DNA of 64,000 nt from Lates calcarifer (Eukaryota > Chordata > Actinopteri > Centropomidae), in contig NC_066847.1 of assembly GCF_001640805.2 (NCBI RefSeq), positions 25,659,504-25,723,503 of the forward strand, in the 5' to 3' direction. A model generated the notes under the pieces. The model was not told the origin of the DNA. It was given only the letters and a program-made list of their open reading frames with translations, and ran no database searches. Positions 1 to 13,200 of the stretch are shown piece after piece (within the stretch, counting starts at the first letter, position 1; each line of letters opens with the position of its first letter). The translations under genes were made by a program, and so were the position numbers.

Positions 1-166
1 GACAAATATGCATCACCACCTCCTCTGCCTGACAATATTACTCTTGAGAGATCACTTTTTTGTTTGTTTGTTTGCTTGTTTTCTGGTCAGATGTTTTGCT
101 TGCATTTTGCGTGTGCATGTCTGTGAGTGTATGTCTGTGGTGCATTACAGTATACAGTATACATAC

Positions 167-187
167 TTTTTTTTTTTTTTTTTTTTT
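167..187. repeat. Poly-T tract (T21)
   Basis: An uninterrupted run of 21 T. It could be a simple homopolymer or the reverse-strand A-tail of an old retroposon. No retroposon body is recognisable next to it. Confidence 0.9.
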
Positions 188-601
188 CCTGTGCTTGATC
201 TGCACAGTGATACAGCACCACACATGCATGCAGGTGTGTCTCTGCCTTTGTGTGCTCATGTGTCTGAGTGTGCACGTTCACACACCACATGTGCACATGC
301 CTCTTTGTCAGAGAAGAGGGGGTGTATCCATCTTTTCCAGTCCATTTTTTGGAGATAATGACGGCCATTTCTTCTTCTCAGTGACTGATGACAGGCAGAA
401 CTAACCGCTAATGGCATGCCAGTGCTGGAGCGCGCCACTTATGTTATTTTCCCTGACAAGGCTCAGGGGAAGGCTTCATTTTTTTGACATTTGACCATGC
501 AAATTCACTCCTGCTACATTATTCCACATTTACATCCATCTCTCACCCACCCCACCACGCCCCCACCCCTCCTCTGTCTCCATCCACTCTACCCCACCCC
601 A

Positions 602-620
602 CCTCTCTCTCTCTCTCTCT
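602..620. repeat. (CT)n microsatellite
   Basis: A short perfect CT run inside a pyrimidine-rich stretch that begins near 540. Confidence 0.85.
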
Positions 621-1664
621 TTCCTTTAGAGTCTGCCAGTGGTTGCAGACAGTAAAAGTCAGGCTAATAAAGTGCCGTGAAAAAAAAAATCACTCAAATA
701 GCAATACAAAAGGAATTCTGAATAAAGAGCCCAACCTTTCTTATTCTGTACCTCTCCAGCTTAGGCCTTTTTCAAAGCAAATGAGGCAGTCAAACGGAAA
801 GCTGGTAAATGCAAAGGGACGTGGTAAATACGAGCAGTGCAGAGCGCAGCCAAGGTGAATATGAGCAGTATCAAATAATTCATTGACACAGGAAATTTCA
901 ATTTGCGTCTTTGCACATTGTTCATTTATTAAAAATCTCAGGTTGTGACAAACACTTGTGCTGTAGTTGTACATTACAGGTGGACCTTATGATCTAGAAA
1001 TCCACTCAGAGGATTTGCAAGATTTATTATCAAACTTTTAGAAAGAGTTGAATAATGAGGGCTGCTCACCGAGCACTGCGAGTCAGGTCAGATCAGAGAC
1101 AGCATGTTACAGTAAAAACACACACACTGTAGTCTAATGCACAGGCAGAGATAGGCCAGAGTTAACTCTGATTTGAAGTCCTGGACAGATCACAGCTCTA
1201 TCTTGACGCTCACATCAAGTCAGCAGTTCAGATTTGTCCTGTGTAGCCTTTATATAAACAAAGGGCCAACTTTGTTCTGCTGGTTCTGCAATAATTTATA
1301 CTTTCCATTCTTTATTCTCCCTCTGCAAACTTTTTTTCTACTCATGTCATGGTTATGTTCTATGAGTTGATTCCATGCCTCACATGATCAACCGACATTA
1401 TGCACCTTCAGGAACAACCCATCCATATTCAAAACCCCTTTAGTTCACAAACATCAGCTGTTGTCCACAACCACTAATAAGGCATTGCTGTTTTTCCTAC
1501 TCCACACTGTTTTTTTCATCTCATCTTATTAATGCAACAACTTCATCTCCCTTCAGATGATTTAAAGAGCTAATGTCTCAGTGGCTGTTACTGGTTTTGT
1601 GTGTGTACATATGCGTACAGCCATTCATGCATATGTGTAGGTTTTCATGTGTGCCTGCAGACAG

Positions 1665-1746
1665 AAATTCTCTCTGTGTGTACATAGTCTGCACATGTGT
1701 GTGGGTGTGTGTAGGTGTGTGTGTGCATGAGAGAGAGAGAGAGAGA
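1665..1746. repeat. TG-rich tract ending in (GA)9
   Basis: Imperfect TG repeats run into a perfect GA dinucleotide run at 1729-1746. This is a compound microsatellite. Confidence 0.85.
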
Positions 1747-2672
1747 AGCAGGGGGTTGATGGGTCTTGGTGGGTCAGCACACCTGCTGTGGCTACAAGCA
1801 CTCTGGGACAGCTAATGTTCACTGAGCTGACAGGAATCTCCCCCACCACTCCAATGCCCAACTCTCCCTCCCCTCTCCTTCCCCTTTAGTTTGAGCTTAG
1901 ATAGATTGCCCTTGTAACGGGGGCTAATAATGTGCCACAGAAGGCTTTTTAATGGGGAGGACTTTGATAGGTTTTCCAGGACACAGAAAAAGCTACACAG
2001 ACGAAGACACATGCATGGCATGCGCATGAAGACAAGAATGGACACACACATTGATGCACACGTGCATGACTGTGAACTCACAAACTTAAACAAATGTGGA
2101 TGTGCACACACATCCATGCACACACCCACACACACTCTACCTGTCGGCTTGTTTTACCACATTATTATGGCTGGCAGGGGGTCTCTGGCCCTCTGCTGTT
2201 CTCCAAAGGCAGCCTGTAATGTGTCAAGAGAGAGAAAATGAGGAAGGAGGGAAAGAAAAGAGGAAAAGAAAGAGGAAAGGAGGAGGGGGTAGACTGCCAG
2301 CTGACAATGAAATAAAGCCCATTAGAGAGAAGTAAAATAACACAGGGAAGGAAGTGACAGCAGGCCTGTTACACACACAGCTTTACTGTCTTTAACTACT
2401 GTCAGCCCCACTGGGTGACAGCAGCTGCCATCTCTCACACACACACATGAAGGAAGACATATATACACATGCACACACACGCACACGGGTACACAAACAT
2501 ACGTATTCACACACACAAAGGCTTGCAATCACACATTCCATACTTCCTAGTAGTAATCATGCACATGCAGGCGTGTGCCAATAAAGGGACATACAAACAC
2601 ATAGATTCAGTGCAGACACAGCGTGCACACATCAGACTGAAAGCACTGAAATGCACATTGCAATTCACATGA

Positions 2673-5108
2673 TGTTGGAAAGATCATTTTTGTTGTATGA
2701 GTTTTTTGTTGTTGTTGTCAGTATGTTTATATGGATGTCTATACTGTATATAAAAAGCAGCATCATATATTGTTTTACATTGTCAATATAAGGATGCTTC
2801 AAAATAATAACAAAGCAATTCAAAGAGAGAACTCACTGGTCCCTCTGACTTTTTAAGTTTTAGTTACACACTGGGAATACGAAACTCAAAACTTGAATAC
2901 TGTTACACTATTGCATTCCTGTATCCCTTCTCGTTCAAACAGCATCCTCTACTCGCATAGACTTTCCAGCACATACATGGACGGAATATGGTAAATTGTT
3001 ACAGTCAACAATGGAGAATAACCTCCATGTGTTCACTCACAATACATTTGGTGGCAACTGCCTGATGCTGATTTGCCATTTCCATGTCAAATCTTAAGGT
3101 TATTAAAAGTTATTCCTCCTCTCTACATCTATAAACTTCGACAGGACCACCAGTTTTCATCAATTCTCGATACTAAAAAAAAAAAAAACAAATCTAGTCA
3201 TCAGTGTACAAGCACAGCACAATCATGGCTGCACTCATAATGAATCGGAAACTTAAGGAACAGGAAACAGGCGCTTTATAGAAAAAAACAAAAAACAAAA
3301 AAACAAAACACCTTTCCCCATTTTTGTCTGCTATTAAGAGACAAGAACAATTTCTCTGAGTCATTATGCAATCTAGTTAATAATTACATCGCCAGCCAAT
3401 AAAATGAATTCAGGCCTAAGGCAGATATTCCCTATTGCAAAAGAGAATTATATTCATCTTAATTTAAAGAAACCACTGAGAAATAACCTCAGTTACACAT
3501 GACATCTGAGTTGTTATTTGGACCTCTACATGGTCGTCAAAATTAACAATTACAGTGATATGAGGTTGGTCCTTTGGAAATAAAATGGGGTGCCATGTAA
3601 AGAAAGATTTCACTAATGTTCTTGTCACCATGGTCATTCAAATGCATGTTTTAAAGTGACATGAGGCTGACCTGTCAGGAAAAATGGACTTTTAAATGAT
3701 ATAGACAGAAGACTCGTAAAGCCGGGTCTCACTAATATTTTAAAATATTAATGTGTACCTCCATCAATGCATGAGTGAGGGATATTCTAATAGATATTCA
3801 ATTATTCATATCCATAAATAAAACCTGCTTACCTAGATTAGGACTAAAAACTCCTACTATGATGGTTTATGAGGACAGGCTAATAATGTATGTATGCAAA
3901 GGTTTTAGATGTTCAGCTGTACCCGCACATTAAGTTCAGAGAAAGATGGCTGTCACAACCATGGTCACATCTAAAAGTATGGCCATCAGATATATGTTCA
4001 TTTTATATTCACAGAACACAACTTTCTAGACCTTTACAGAAACTATTTGCAATAGCTCAGCCACCTTACATGCTTCAGTATGTACAGTAAATGTATGGCG
4101 AAGGCCAGTTTGTTAGACTGTCAAGCCAATATATCACTAGTGTCACGACACAGCCACGTGACTTCAGTTACACTGGCTTTCATTTTACTTTCACAGCAGT
4201 TTAATGCAAAGTAGTTTTTAGTGTTTTGACATGTATTGCATCATGGCAATGCATGATGCAAGGTCTTCAGAGGTTTCTAAGCACTGTATAGGAAGAATAA
4301 TTTCTACACATCCCTTTTCTTGCATTGCTGATACAAGTAGTATGAGTTTTCCAATGCAGCACACATGCACAAACTGCACTTTAGCAAATAAGGTATAATA
4401 GCAGATAGCAGAGGAAGTGGAAATTAAGAGCTCAGTGTTCAAATATAGTGTGTTTACACTACAAGGTAAGTCAGAAGACCATATATGAGCTGAGTAACTT
4501 TAAAGCCAAATTTAAATCTAAATGTATTAATTTATCAAACATTTAGGTCCATTTGTAAAAGCAGTGACAGACACTATTCAGTTTGTAGTAAATATGTATT
4601 AAATACTATCCCCACTGTGATAAAACTCACCCAGATGTACCTTGCTTGTTTCTACCATGTGGTTGTTTTTATTCCACCGACACGTTTAGTTTGTTGTATC
4701 CTCCAGATCTGTGAGACCACTTGTGAGAGAGAATTAACTGCTAATCAGTTTTAGTCACAGGCTGTTAATATTTAATTGAATAAACAAACAGACACAAACA
4801 ACTTAATGGGGAGTGTTATGATGTTTTGCATCTTCCCTTACTTAAAATTCTGTCATGAAAAATGTAATTATTGTTGACAAAATTAATCACATTATAATTA
4901 AGTTGTGAGAGAAGACAAGAGTTGTGGAAGTAGGTTAAACACGGAGCACTTTTTTGAAGTTATTAGTCTGAGTTGTTCCCTCTTTTTTAAGTTGCATTTC
5001 ATCTTCAATCACAGATTTAAGTATGTTACAACAGAAAGTACAAAGTGAAGCCACCTGGTTATTGATTGGTCCTTAAAATCTGGTGGAAACCTGCTACTGT
5101 TCCTCAAG
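2673..5108. other. Intergenic AT-rich DNA
   Basis: No gene is seen. Short A-rich tracts occur at about 3176-3190 and 3280-3312. The piece at about 3330-3480 is complex, AT-rich and full of TAAT/ATTA cores, and is a candidate conserved non-coding element (see findings). That reading is inference only. Confidence 0.6.
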
Positions 5109-5134
5109 ATTATTATTATTATTATTATTATTAT

Positions 5135-5186
<52 letters not shown>
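5109..5186. repeat. Compound microsatellite (ATT)9(AGT)17
   Basis: Nine perfect ATT units (5109-5135) pass directly into seventeen perfect AGT units (5136-5186). The pure units suggest a young, probably polymorphic locus. Confidence 0.95.
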
Positions 5187-5187
<1 letters not shown>

Positions 5188-6889
5188 TTATATTGTCTAG
5201 GACTGTGGAATGTGAGTTTATAACATGAGAGTTAGGAGTACCTGTTTAACTATGCTACATTTGCTGTAACAGAATGTACATCTTTTGTGATTTAGGTTAT
5301 ATAGGTTATATATACACAGGTGCACTCTCCCACTTCACCTTACTCTGCCACTTTATGATATGTATTTAGACTACATTTGCCAAACATGTCCAACAAAGAA
5401 AACTAAAATGAGCACAAGCAGTTTCAAGACACAAAAAAAGTTATCCAAAGGTTGTCATAAATCATTATCTTTAAAAATGCTTTGATATTGTAAGAGTATC
5501 TTGGGTCAGAGACATTTTGAGTGTAGCCATAAAGTTACATAAAATAAAAGGATGCTTTAAGTGTTCTACCATTACCATTATACCCTGTCATCCAATTTAT
5601 CATGATGTTGTCATGTGTGCATATTTGATAAATATTGTGATGCAAACAGTAAAACACACTCATTGGTCTTCAAATGTACCACATTTCTTTGATTCTGTCA
5701 AACTAAAATTTAATGTTTTCATCTGAAAACAGAGCAGCTCCTCATACCCTGTTAAAAGCAGCTTTGGCATGATGTCGTCAATGAAAGTGGATGCTCTAAT
5801 AATCAATGATCGCTTAGAGAGAAAAGAGCAGACACATTTATTGAATAGATGGTGAGTGTTTAAAGACTTCTGATGAGGCTAGCTCAGTGAGCCTGTGGAA
5901 AATCTGAGAGGCAGGTTACACAGATAATGAAGTCTTCAGCTGTGGTGAAGTACACAACTGTGTGTGTGCGCGTCTGTGAATAATGATCCCCAAATTGTGT
6001 AATTAATTATGAACACATCTGAATAGAAAGGAGATTTAAATAAAGGCTCGAGATACATGCAGAATGAGAGGGGAGAGAGGGAGAAAGAGAGAGATGTAAA
6101 GATCATTCCTCCTTTTGAGTTGTCTCCATCTTAATAAAGCAGCAGGGTGAGAGATGAGCCTGCTGTGCCCTCCTGTGGCCACAGCAGTGAAATATTGCCT
6201 GTCCCACTTCTCTGCTGATGCCTAATTACAGTCACTCTGAATTCTATTATCATGTAATAGGAGCGCATCATGGAGTTATATCGGCAAGATTGGTTTCAAT
6301 AACAATTTGGAAGAAATCTTTATATGAGAGGTTGACTGAAAAAAGATTAAAAGATTATATTCATTTAAATAAATGTGCAATGGATGATGATGTGCTGCAT
6401 AAATGAACTCTAATGTTCACAGTAAAATGACAAACAAGTTACAGACAAATGGAGGATAGTAGACAAAAATAGATATTGTGATGGTCGTTTTATGAATAAA
6501 ATTAATTTGCTTTGTACTGAAAATACTTTGTGTGCCTGGAATTCCAGCACACAATTATTCTTACTACAAAGAGTAAATATAAGGCAAAAAAATGTCCTCT
6601 GAGGATTGTTGAATAAGCAGAAACACAATTAAGGAAAGGCTATCCATTTAGTCCTTGTTAGAGCTAACCCAATTTGGGTCTGTGCTAATAACAAAAAAGA
6701 AATAATGCTACTGCTGTTTACAGATCATTAAAAGTATTTAAGTAGATATTATGGAGTATATATTTAGATGAGTTAGTTTTATCTTCCTTGTTTTGCTGGT
6801 GTATCAGGGTCTATGAGCTGGTAGAACAATAAGAGAGAAAGCAAGCCACCAACCAAGTCCATTTAAAAGTCTGTGAGACAAACAACCAC
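5187..6889. other. Intergenic DNA without recognised features
   Basis: AT-rich unique-looking sequence with a short GA-rich patch near 6062-6096. No exon-like open frame with plausible splice borders and recognisable protein similarity was found. Confidence 0.6.
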
Positions 6890-7230
6890 CGATCCAGTCA
6901 GTCAGACAGTCGGCCAACAAGCCACCCAGACAGGCATCTCAGCAGTCAGTCGGAGTGACAGTCATTCCACCAACGAGTCAATCAGGACACTCAGCTAATC
7001 CTTTAGTCAGTCAACAAGCCAGTCAGCTATCCAGCCAGCCTGCCACTCATCAGGTTAGCCAGTCAACATGCCAACATGTCTACCAGTCATTTAATTTGCT
7101 CCCTCACAGCCGCCGAACCAGCAGCCAGGCTAAACTTCAAATAACCAGTCAGTCACTCAGTCAGCCAGACAGGAAACCAGTTAACCTCTGCCAATGAGTC
7201 AACCACTCCGTCAGTTTAACCAATACCCCT
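6890..7230. repeat. Degenerate CAGT/CCAG-type tandem repeat
   Basis: About 340 bp in which the motifs CAGTCAGT, CAGCCAG, CAGACAG and CAACAAGCCA recur at 4- and 8-base spacing, with heavy divergence. A Ser/Gln-rich frame across 6955-7197 is the translation of this repeat and not a gene. A smaller CAGN-type patch lies at 28848-28893. Confidence 0.7.
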
Positions 7231-10200
7231 ACCTGTCAGTTTAGCGCAGCATATATTAAGCAGGGCTGGATAGCACACATGACCTTTCTCACTTCCAGTG
7301 TGGAGGAGCCGAATCATTAATATTACTATGGTAACCGCAGGGCAGAGACACAAACTCCGGATAAATAAAGACTGATCCATTTAAGGATGGCCTCTTCACA
7401 CAAACATATGTGCATATACACAAGGATGCGCATCCATGTACAGACACAACAACACACACACACATACACACAATATGGTAGCTGACATGTGCCCATCTCC
7501 TCTGTTCTGCCCTTGGAGAATCTAAATGCTAAATGTATGTGCATATTTTTTCATAGCAAGAGACATATTAGAATTTTTCTAGCGACCCCCCCATCTCCAT
7601 TCGCCGTCTCCCATACGGAGGACATGAAAGAGTCTGAGGCGCATAATGCTGGAGGAATTAAGGGATTCCTTGGTGGCCCTGAGTACCAGGGGCCATCGTA
7701 ATGATGAGGAGGCTTAAGCGCTTTGTATCCTCCCTTTTACCCTGCTCTGTCTCTGCCTGTCTAGCAGTTTCCATTTTTCATATTTTTGAGGGTGTGTGTG
7801 TCATTAAATATTCATCTTGAGGTAAAGTAATGATCATCTGTTTGTTATTGAAAGAGGCACACACATATATTAGAACACAGAGGAGATAGATTTGCTCTCG
7901 TTTGGAGTGGGGAGAGACAGAGTATTGAGGGAGGAGGAAAGTGTGTCCTTGTCTGTGTGTGCATTCATGCTCATGCTGTATATGTGTGTGTGTGTGTATT
8001 TGTAAATGCCGGATTAAAGAACCTCTTCATGTAGAGAATTCATTTCTTAAAAGTCAGTTCCTTCGTTTTTCAGTTTTTACATAAATTGCCTATCTAATGC
8101 GGAAAGGACACAAAAAGACAATTTCTCCATTTCCCCCTGTGAATTTATGGGAGATGATCTCACTCTTCTCTTTTATCGCTTCTTCTCCAATGATGGTTAT
8201 TGATCTGGGTCAAAAGGAGCAGAGGGAAATTGATTGAGAAACTCTAGCATGGTCAAAGAGGAAGGATTCCCACTAGACCTTCTGACTGGTGTTGTATACT
8301 ACATATGGATCTCTCTCTCCATCAGGGGCCACTTACCATCTCACCACCACTGTCAAACATTATATTGAAGACATCTTTTTCCCTTTTTCTGAGGAGGGGG
8401 GTTGGGGCTACTTTTGATTTTGAAAGAGTGAATTCTGTAGATTTTATCCAAGAAGATGAAAGTTCTTTACAGGAAATGCTTGTAAATTATCTTGTGAGGC
8501 TGATGGTAAAAAAAAAAACCATGCAGCAGCATGCACTCCATTATAATGAAATATGATGCATTCCTTTCTGTATGATCAAGATTCCCTGTCAGTGAATAAT
8601 TACCTTGAGATAATTGTGTGAATTTTGCATTAAATAACATAAAAACTTTGTTTAAATTTCTTTCAATTTTCAATGTAAGAAACACTGAGTATTATTTAGC
8701 CTTGACAGACAAGTGTTGAAGACGCTGCTGAAAAGACATTAACAGAAAATGTCCACTAGAGGGAGAGACTGGACTGTATATTCCAAAATAAATCTAACTA
8801 TATTCACATTCTTTGTGCAGATGTCACACACAGAACTGATTCAGTCAGGAGAACTGATGTAAGACTGTTACACTATTACAATGCACATTTAGTCTTTATA
8901 CTTTCATACTCCTGCCAAGGCCACAGTTTGACTTTTCATGTGGTGAGGTTGTCCTTTGCTTGCGCCTACATTTATTATATTCTTCACCATAATGCTATAT
9001 CAATTTTCAGCCATGCTGGTCAGCGTTCCTGTCCAGTTTGTATTAATCTGAGCTATGTTAAAATTATTTTGTTCTTTTTTTATGTGCATAAAACAAACAT
9101 ACAGTGGTGTTAATGTTTTATTGTGTAAAAGATTCCTGGATCAAAACATTTTTTCATCCCACTACAGTCTTGCTTCACAACACCTTTAACACCTTATATG
9201 ACATTTCATTACACAACTGCTAACCCTCACTACAATGAATATATCACAGCATTATTACTGTACACGTTAGACATAGACATTTATGCTTTCCACAGAATGT
9301 ATTGATAAAAGAAAGTACCAGAGATCACACTGCACTGAATGTAAACTCACATATTCCCTGTGATGTTGATCAGTATAGCACTGTATCATTATTCCATTAC
9401 TTCCATTGTTGTTGTTTTTTTGTTTTTGTTTTTTGTTTTGTTTATTTGTTTTTTTGTCATATATTTTATATCATTAATTAATTTATTTATTTTTACCAGG
9501 GTAGATCAGTTGTTCACTGTCAGAAAGCCTGGAGGTATTAAGTAAGTTGAAAAAAAAATCTTTCTGGCCTCCACTGACAGTAAGTACTGTAAGCTCACTG
9601 TAGTGTAGCAGGTCAAATTCATGTTTTGTGTTAGTTTTGGCATTGTTCCCACTGAGGGGGAAAGTGAACTTCTGTCAAAGTGTCACATTCAGGCAACACT
9701 TGTCCTGATCAAAGCTGGCACCCGCCTGGCCCAGACTGTTCTGGTACACATGCACACACACTCACATGAACACTACATGTTTCGCATCACGGCATGTATA
9801 CAAAAGTGCATACATACTGTAAATTTCAAGGGATGAACATAGATGGAAATATACACAACACACACACACACACACATGCTAATATGCACAAGCACTAATG
9901 GGCACTGACACCTACAAAGCTGTTTAGGCCACACACATTTGAATACGTGTGTGAGCACACACAGACAGAAAGAAAGACTCCCTAAATCAGTAGATGAATA
10001 CCTTTTGAGAGAAAAAAAAGGGAAGCCTCTCCTCAGAGTGTTAATCCCCTTTGTTGTTATCGATGTTAATTGAAAGAATGAGCTCTATAATATGGTCCCC
10101 CGCTGGGTGATTACTTAGCCATGAGCATAGCCTGGCACAATTCATAAACACTTCCAGGAAAAAACTGAACTGCAGCCATTCTCTGAAATATCATGTTTAA

Positions 10201-13200
10201 TAAGGTAGCAAACCCTTCACTTTCTATGGGACGCAATGTTTATTTGAAGACACTGATCTGCTCAGCTGCGGGTGTTCTGTCATTTGAGAAACGGGATTCG
10301 TAGCAATAGAGAAGACCGAGAGAAAAAGGGGTGAAACAGAGAGAGGAGAGGAATGATGATGATGATTCACTTTCCTCTTGGACTGACCTATGTTCTCTCA
10401 TTGGTTTCAGGGTCAAGCAGAGTGCACTGATACTTTATACACAGTGTCAGGTAACCCCCCTGAAGTCATCCAAGGTCCCTGTCATTTTTGTGGTCCTTAC
10501 CCCTTGTTAAGTCTTGTGGGAAATATAGCTATAATTCCACCAGGTTGTTGTATTGTATGCACGACCATAGGTCCAACCCCTACTTTTAGATCATGAGTTT
10601 TCCAATTAGTCTGAACAATAAGATCTCAAGATAGAGATATCTATACCAGCTTACCCAGATCAGGAGATACATGTAGCTCTCAATGTATTTCTCTTGTGTG
10701 TTTATGTGTGTGTGACTCAGCAAAGTTTCTCATGTAGCTCTGTAAAGATGGCACTTTCCTGGCATGTGCTGATTAGTGCACAATGATGGCAGCACAATTG
10801 TCCACATATTTCAAACTTTAATGACCTGAGAAAGATTGGACTGATATCCGTTCTTAGGCTTATATTTCTGTGGGTGCAGCTTTATGTGCATCCACGGGGA
10901 GCCTTATGTGGCTCCAGGGGGCTCTCAATGTAAGAACAGCCCCTGACCAGCTGTTCACAGGATCTATAGCAGAAATGGAAGGCATCTTCCCCTGCAGTTT
11001 TCGCCTCATGGACCGAGCATGTGTCACACACAGGGGAGAATGGTGCAGGGATTTCCCCCCTCATTCAGCTCAAATCCTTTTCTGGATTTCTCCTACTTCC
11101 TTGGGGGGAGTTTGATATTTCCTACACATATTAACTTCCTCTACCCCCTGTGAACAGTGAATATTGTTTTGCTGTTCTGTGCTGCAGTGAAAAATTCCAA
11201 CGCCCTGAAATTTTGGCCTGACAATTTTCTTAGGAAATATTAAATGGGGTGTAAGTAATCTTAAACTAAGTGAATTATTTGTTTTTTTTAATTTGGGTAA
11301 AGGAGTGAGTACTTTGTATTCTCTTGCTGTTCAGTGGACACTACACAGATCCAACTGTAATGTAACACATATGTTTAACTTTGGGAATAAAAGAACCATT
11401 AGCAGAAGTTAAGGTTTTCAACTGGCAGCAGCAGCTGTGAACCTCATCATTCAGGTACAATCCATTCTCAGCATTTAAGTGTTTACTCCCTCTGGTGGCC
11501 AGAGGATGTACAACTACAAGGCTACATGGACTCTCAGCTGCTATCACAAATAAACACGTGCAAAAATATAGTACAATATGTACACACAAACTGCTAATAT
11601 GTGACTGATGATCTGTAGTCAGTGGCAGGTGTGGACTTGCCCTCAGTTTGGCTCAAATGTCAAAACCTCATCAATACCTCATGACCAAAATTACTTTTAA
11701 ATGCCAAAGTAGAAATGTTTTAACTGATAAGTTTACACTAAGGGCATGTATCATGCATTATCACTAATCTCCAAATTGCACATGCAAATAATATGCATAC
11801 ACTGTGCACGCATGCATAACATCAAGCAGGTGCCGGTCATTCATCTTGTCATCTTTTTTAAGTACAGCAGCTCTAATTATCCCACAATCACAGAATAATA
11901 ATTTCTCCTTTGAAAACAAAATTGCAGCCCCTCTCTCTTTTTCACTCATTATGGAATGCAGCCCTGGCTCTAAGCGCTTGTGTGTGTGCGTGAGTGTGTT
12001 TGAATGTGTGCATGTGGGTGAGTGTGCATGTGTCAATGCCTTAACCAAGCACAGAAAGAGACGCTGTCAGTCTTCAAACATTTGGCACAGGCCCTAGGTT
12101 TGTTACCATCCTAATTAGGCTGATTGAAATGCACTCTTGGATTATCACGTAAAGGTTTCCACTCGTTAGACAGAGGTTGTTTGTTGCAGAACGCAATGCA
12201 TGAAATGTGGTTCTTCCATCATAGTTTCCGTTCAGTCTGTCTACAGTACAGGAAGTAGAGGAACTGGAGAGTTCTTTCACCCGTTTACCCATTTTTCATA
12301 AGAAGAGGCAATGACAGATCTGACTGCAGGGAAAACAACCACACACAGTATGAGGCTCTACATGATTTCAATTAAAGTAAAATAAATTGCTATGACTTCG
12401 CCTGTGTGAGCTGCATTAATAGGTGCTAATATCAACCCAAAAATTGATACCATGTATCTGCTTATAATCTACTTTTACCTTCTGGTTCTGACTTGTCTCT
12501 TCTCTTACAGTGCCGGTTTTAATACTACATTCTAATACCATATTTTCATCATCTGGAAGTTACAATAATTTCCATCTTCAGAGTAGTGATTATCATTCAT
12601 TCCAAGTGGAAATTTCAACTAGTAATTTTATACTCTGAGGAGTAAACAAACCCAGTGCCCCACAACAATGATAGCCCATGATATAGGGTGATTAAAAATC
12701 AATGTGATGTCTTATTGTTTAATTTATGTATAAGGTCATAGAGTTTGTCTTTTATTATGTGAAAAGTAAAGACTAGTTTCTCAGACTTGCTTGTAAACTA
12801 GGAAATGGAGTGCAACAACCTGATTAGCAAGCATTTTAAGAAACTTGAAGTTTCTGTTGGCTTTCACCAACACTAACTAACATTAACAGGCAGCAGCTAA
12901 GCCTGCTAATGGTTTTGCTGCCATGTGAATCTTAAAGTTTTGTTGTGTTATTTTCTCATGAGAGTTGGCTGTTACACCATCCAACAAAAACCGTCAGCAA
13001 TTAAATTAAATGCAGCTAAGGAACTAAATTTCTTATTTCTGTTGGCATCACTGGATGTTTATGACAATCTACCCACTAACTATTATTGATGTTCAGTGGG
13101 GCTTTTTTAACCTGAACCTCTGTGGGTAATCAGTAAGCAGCAATTAAAGAACTGTACTTCAACCCACTGTTTTTCTAATAATAAAGGACAACTAAAGGAA

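Larger units (their letters stand above)
1..2672. other. Upstream intergenic DNA, TG/CA-rich
   Basis: No exon or gene could be supported. The stretch is dominated by imperfect TG/CA dinucleotide runs (about 100-300, 1590-1746, 2030-2140, 2430-2660), with a poly-T tract and CT and GA microsatellites. Reading frames here are short and translate these runs into His/Thr- or Cys/Val-rich strings, as expected for non-coding repeats. Confidence 0.7.

Noticed and set aside
6955..7197. Ser/Gln-rich 80-codon frame
   Set aside because: Translation of the degenerate CAGT-type repeat; no conserved domain, no splice or promoter support.
10870..11115. 81-codon frame with several Cys and Trp
   Set aside because: No match to a known domain and no splice context; an overlapping minus-strand frame is equally open.
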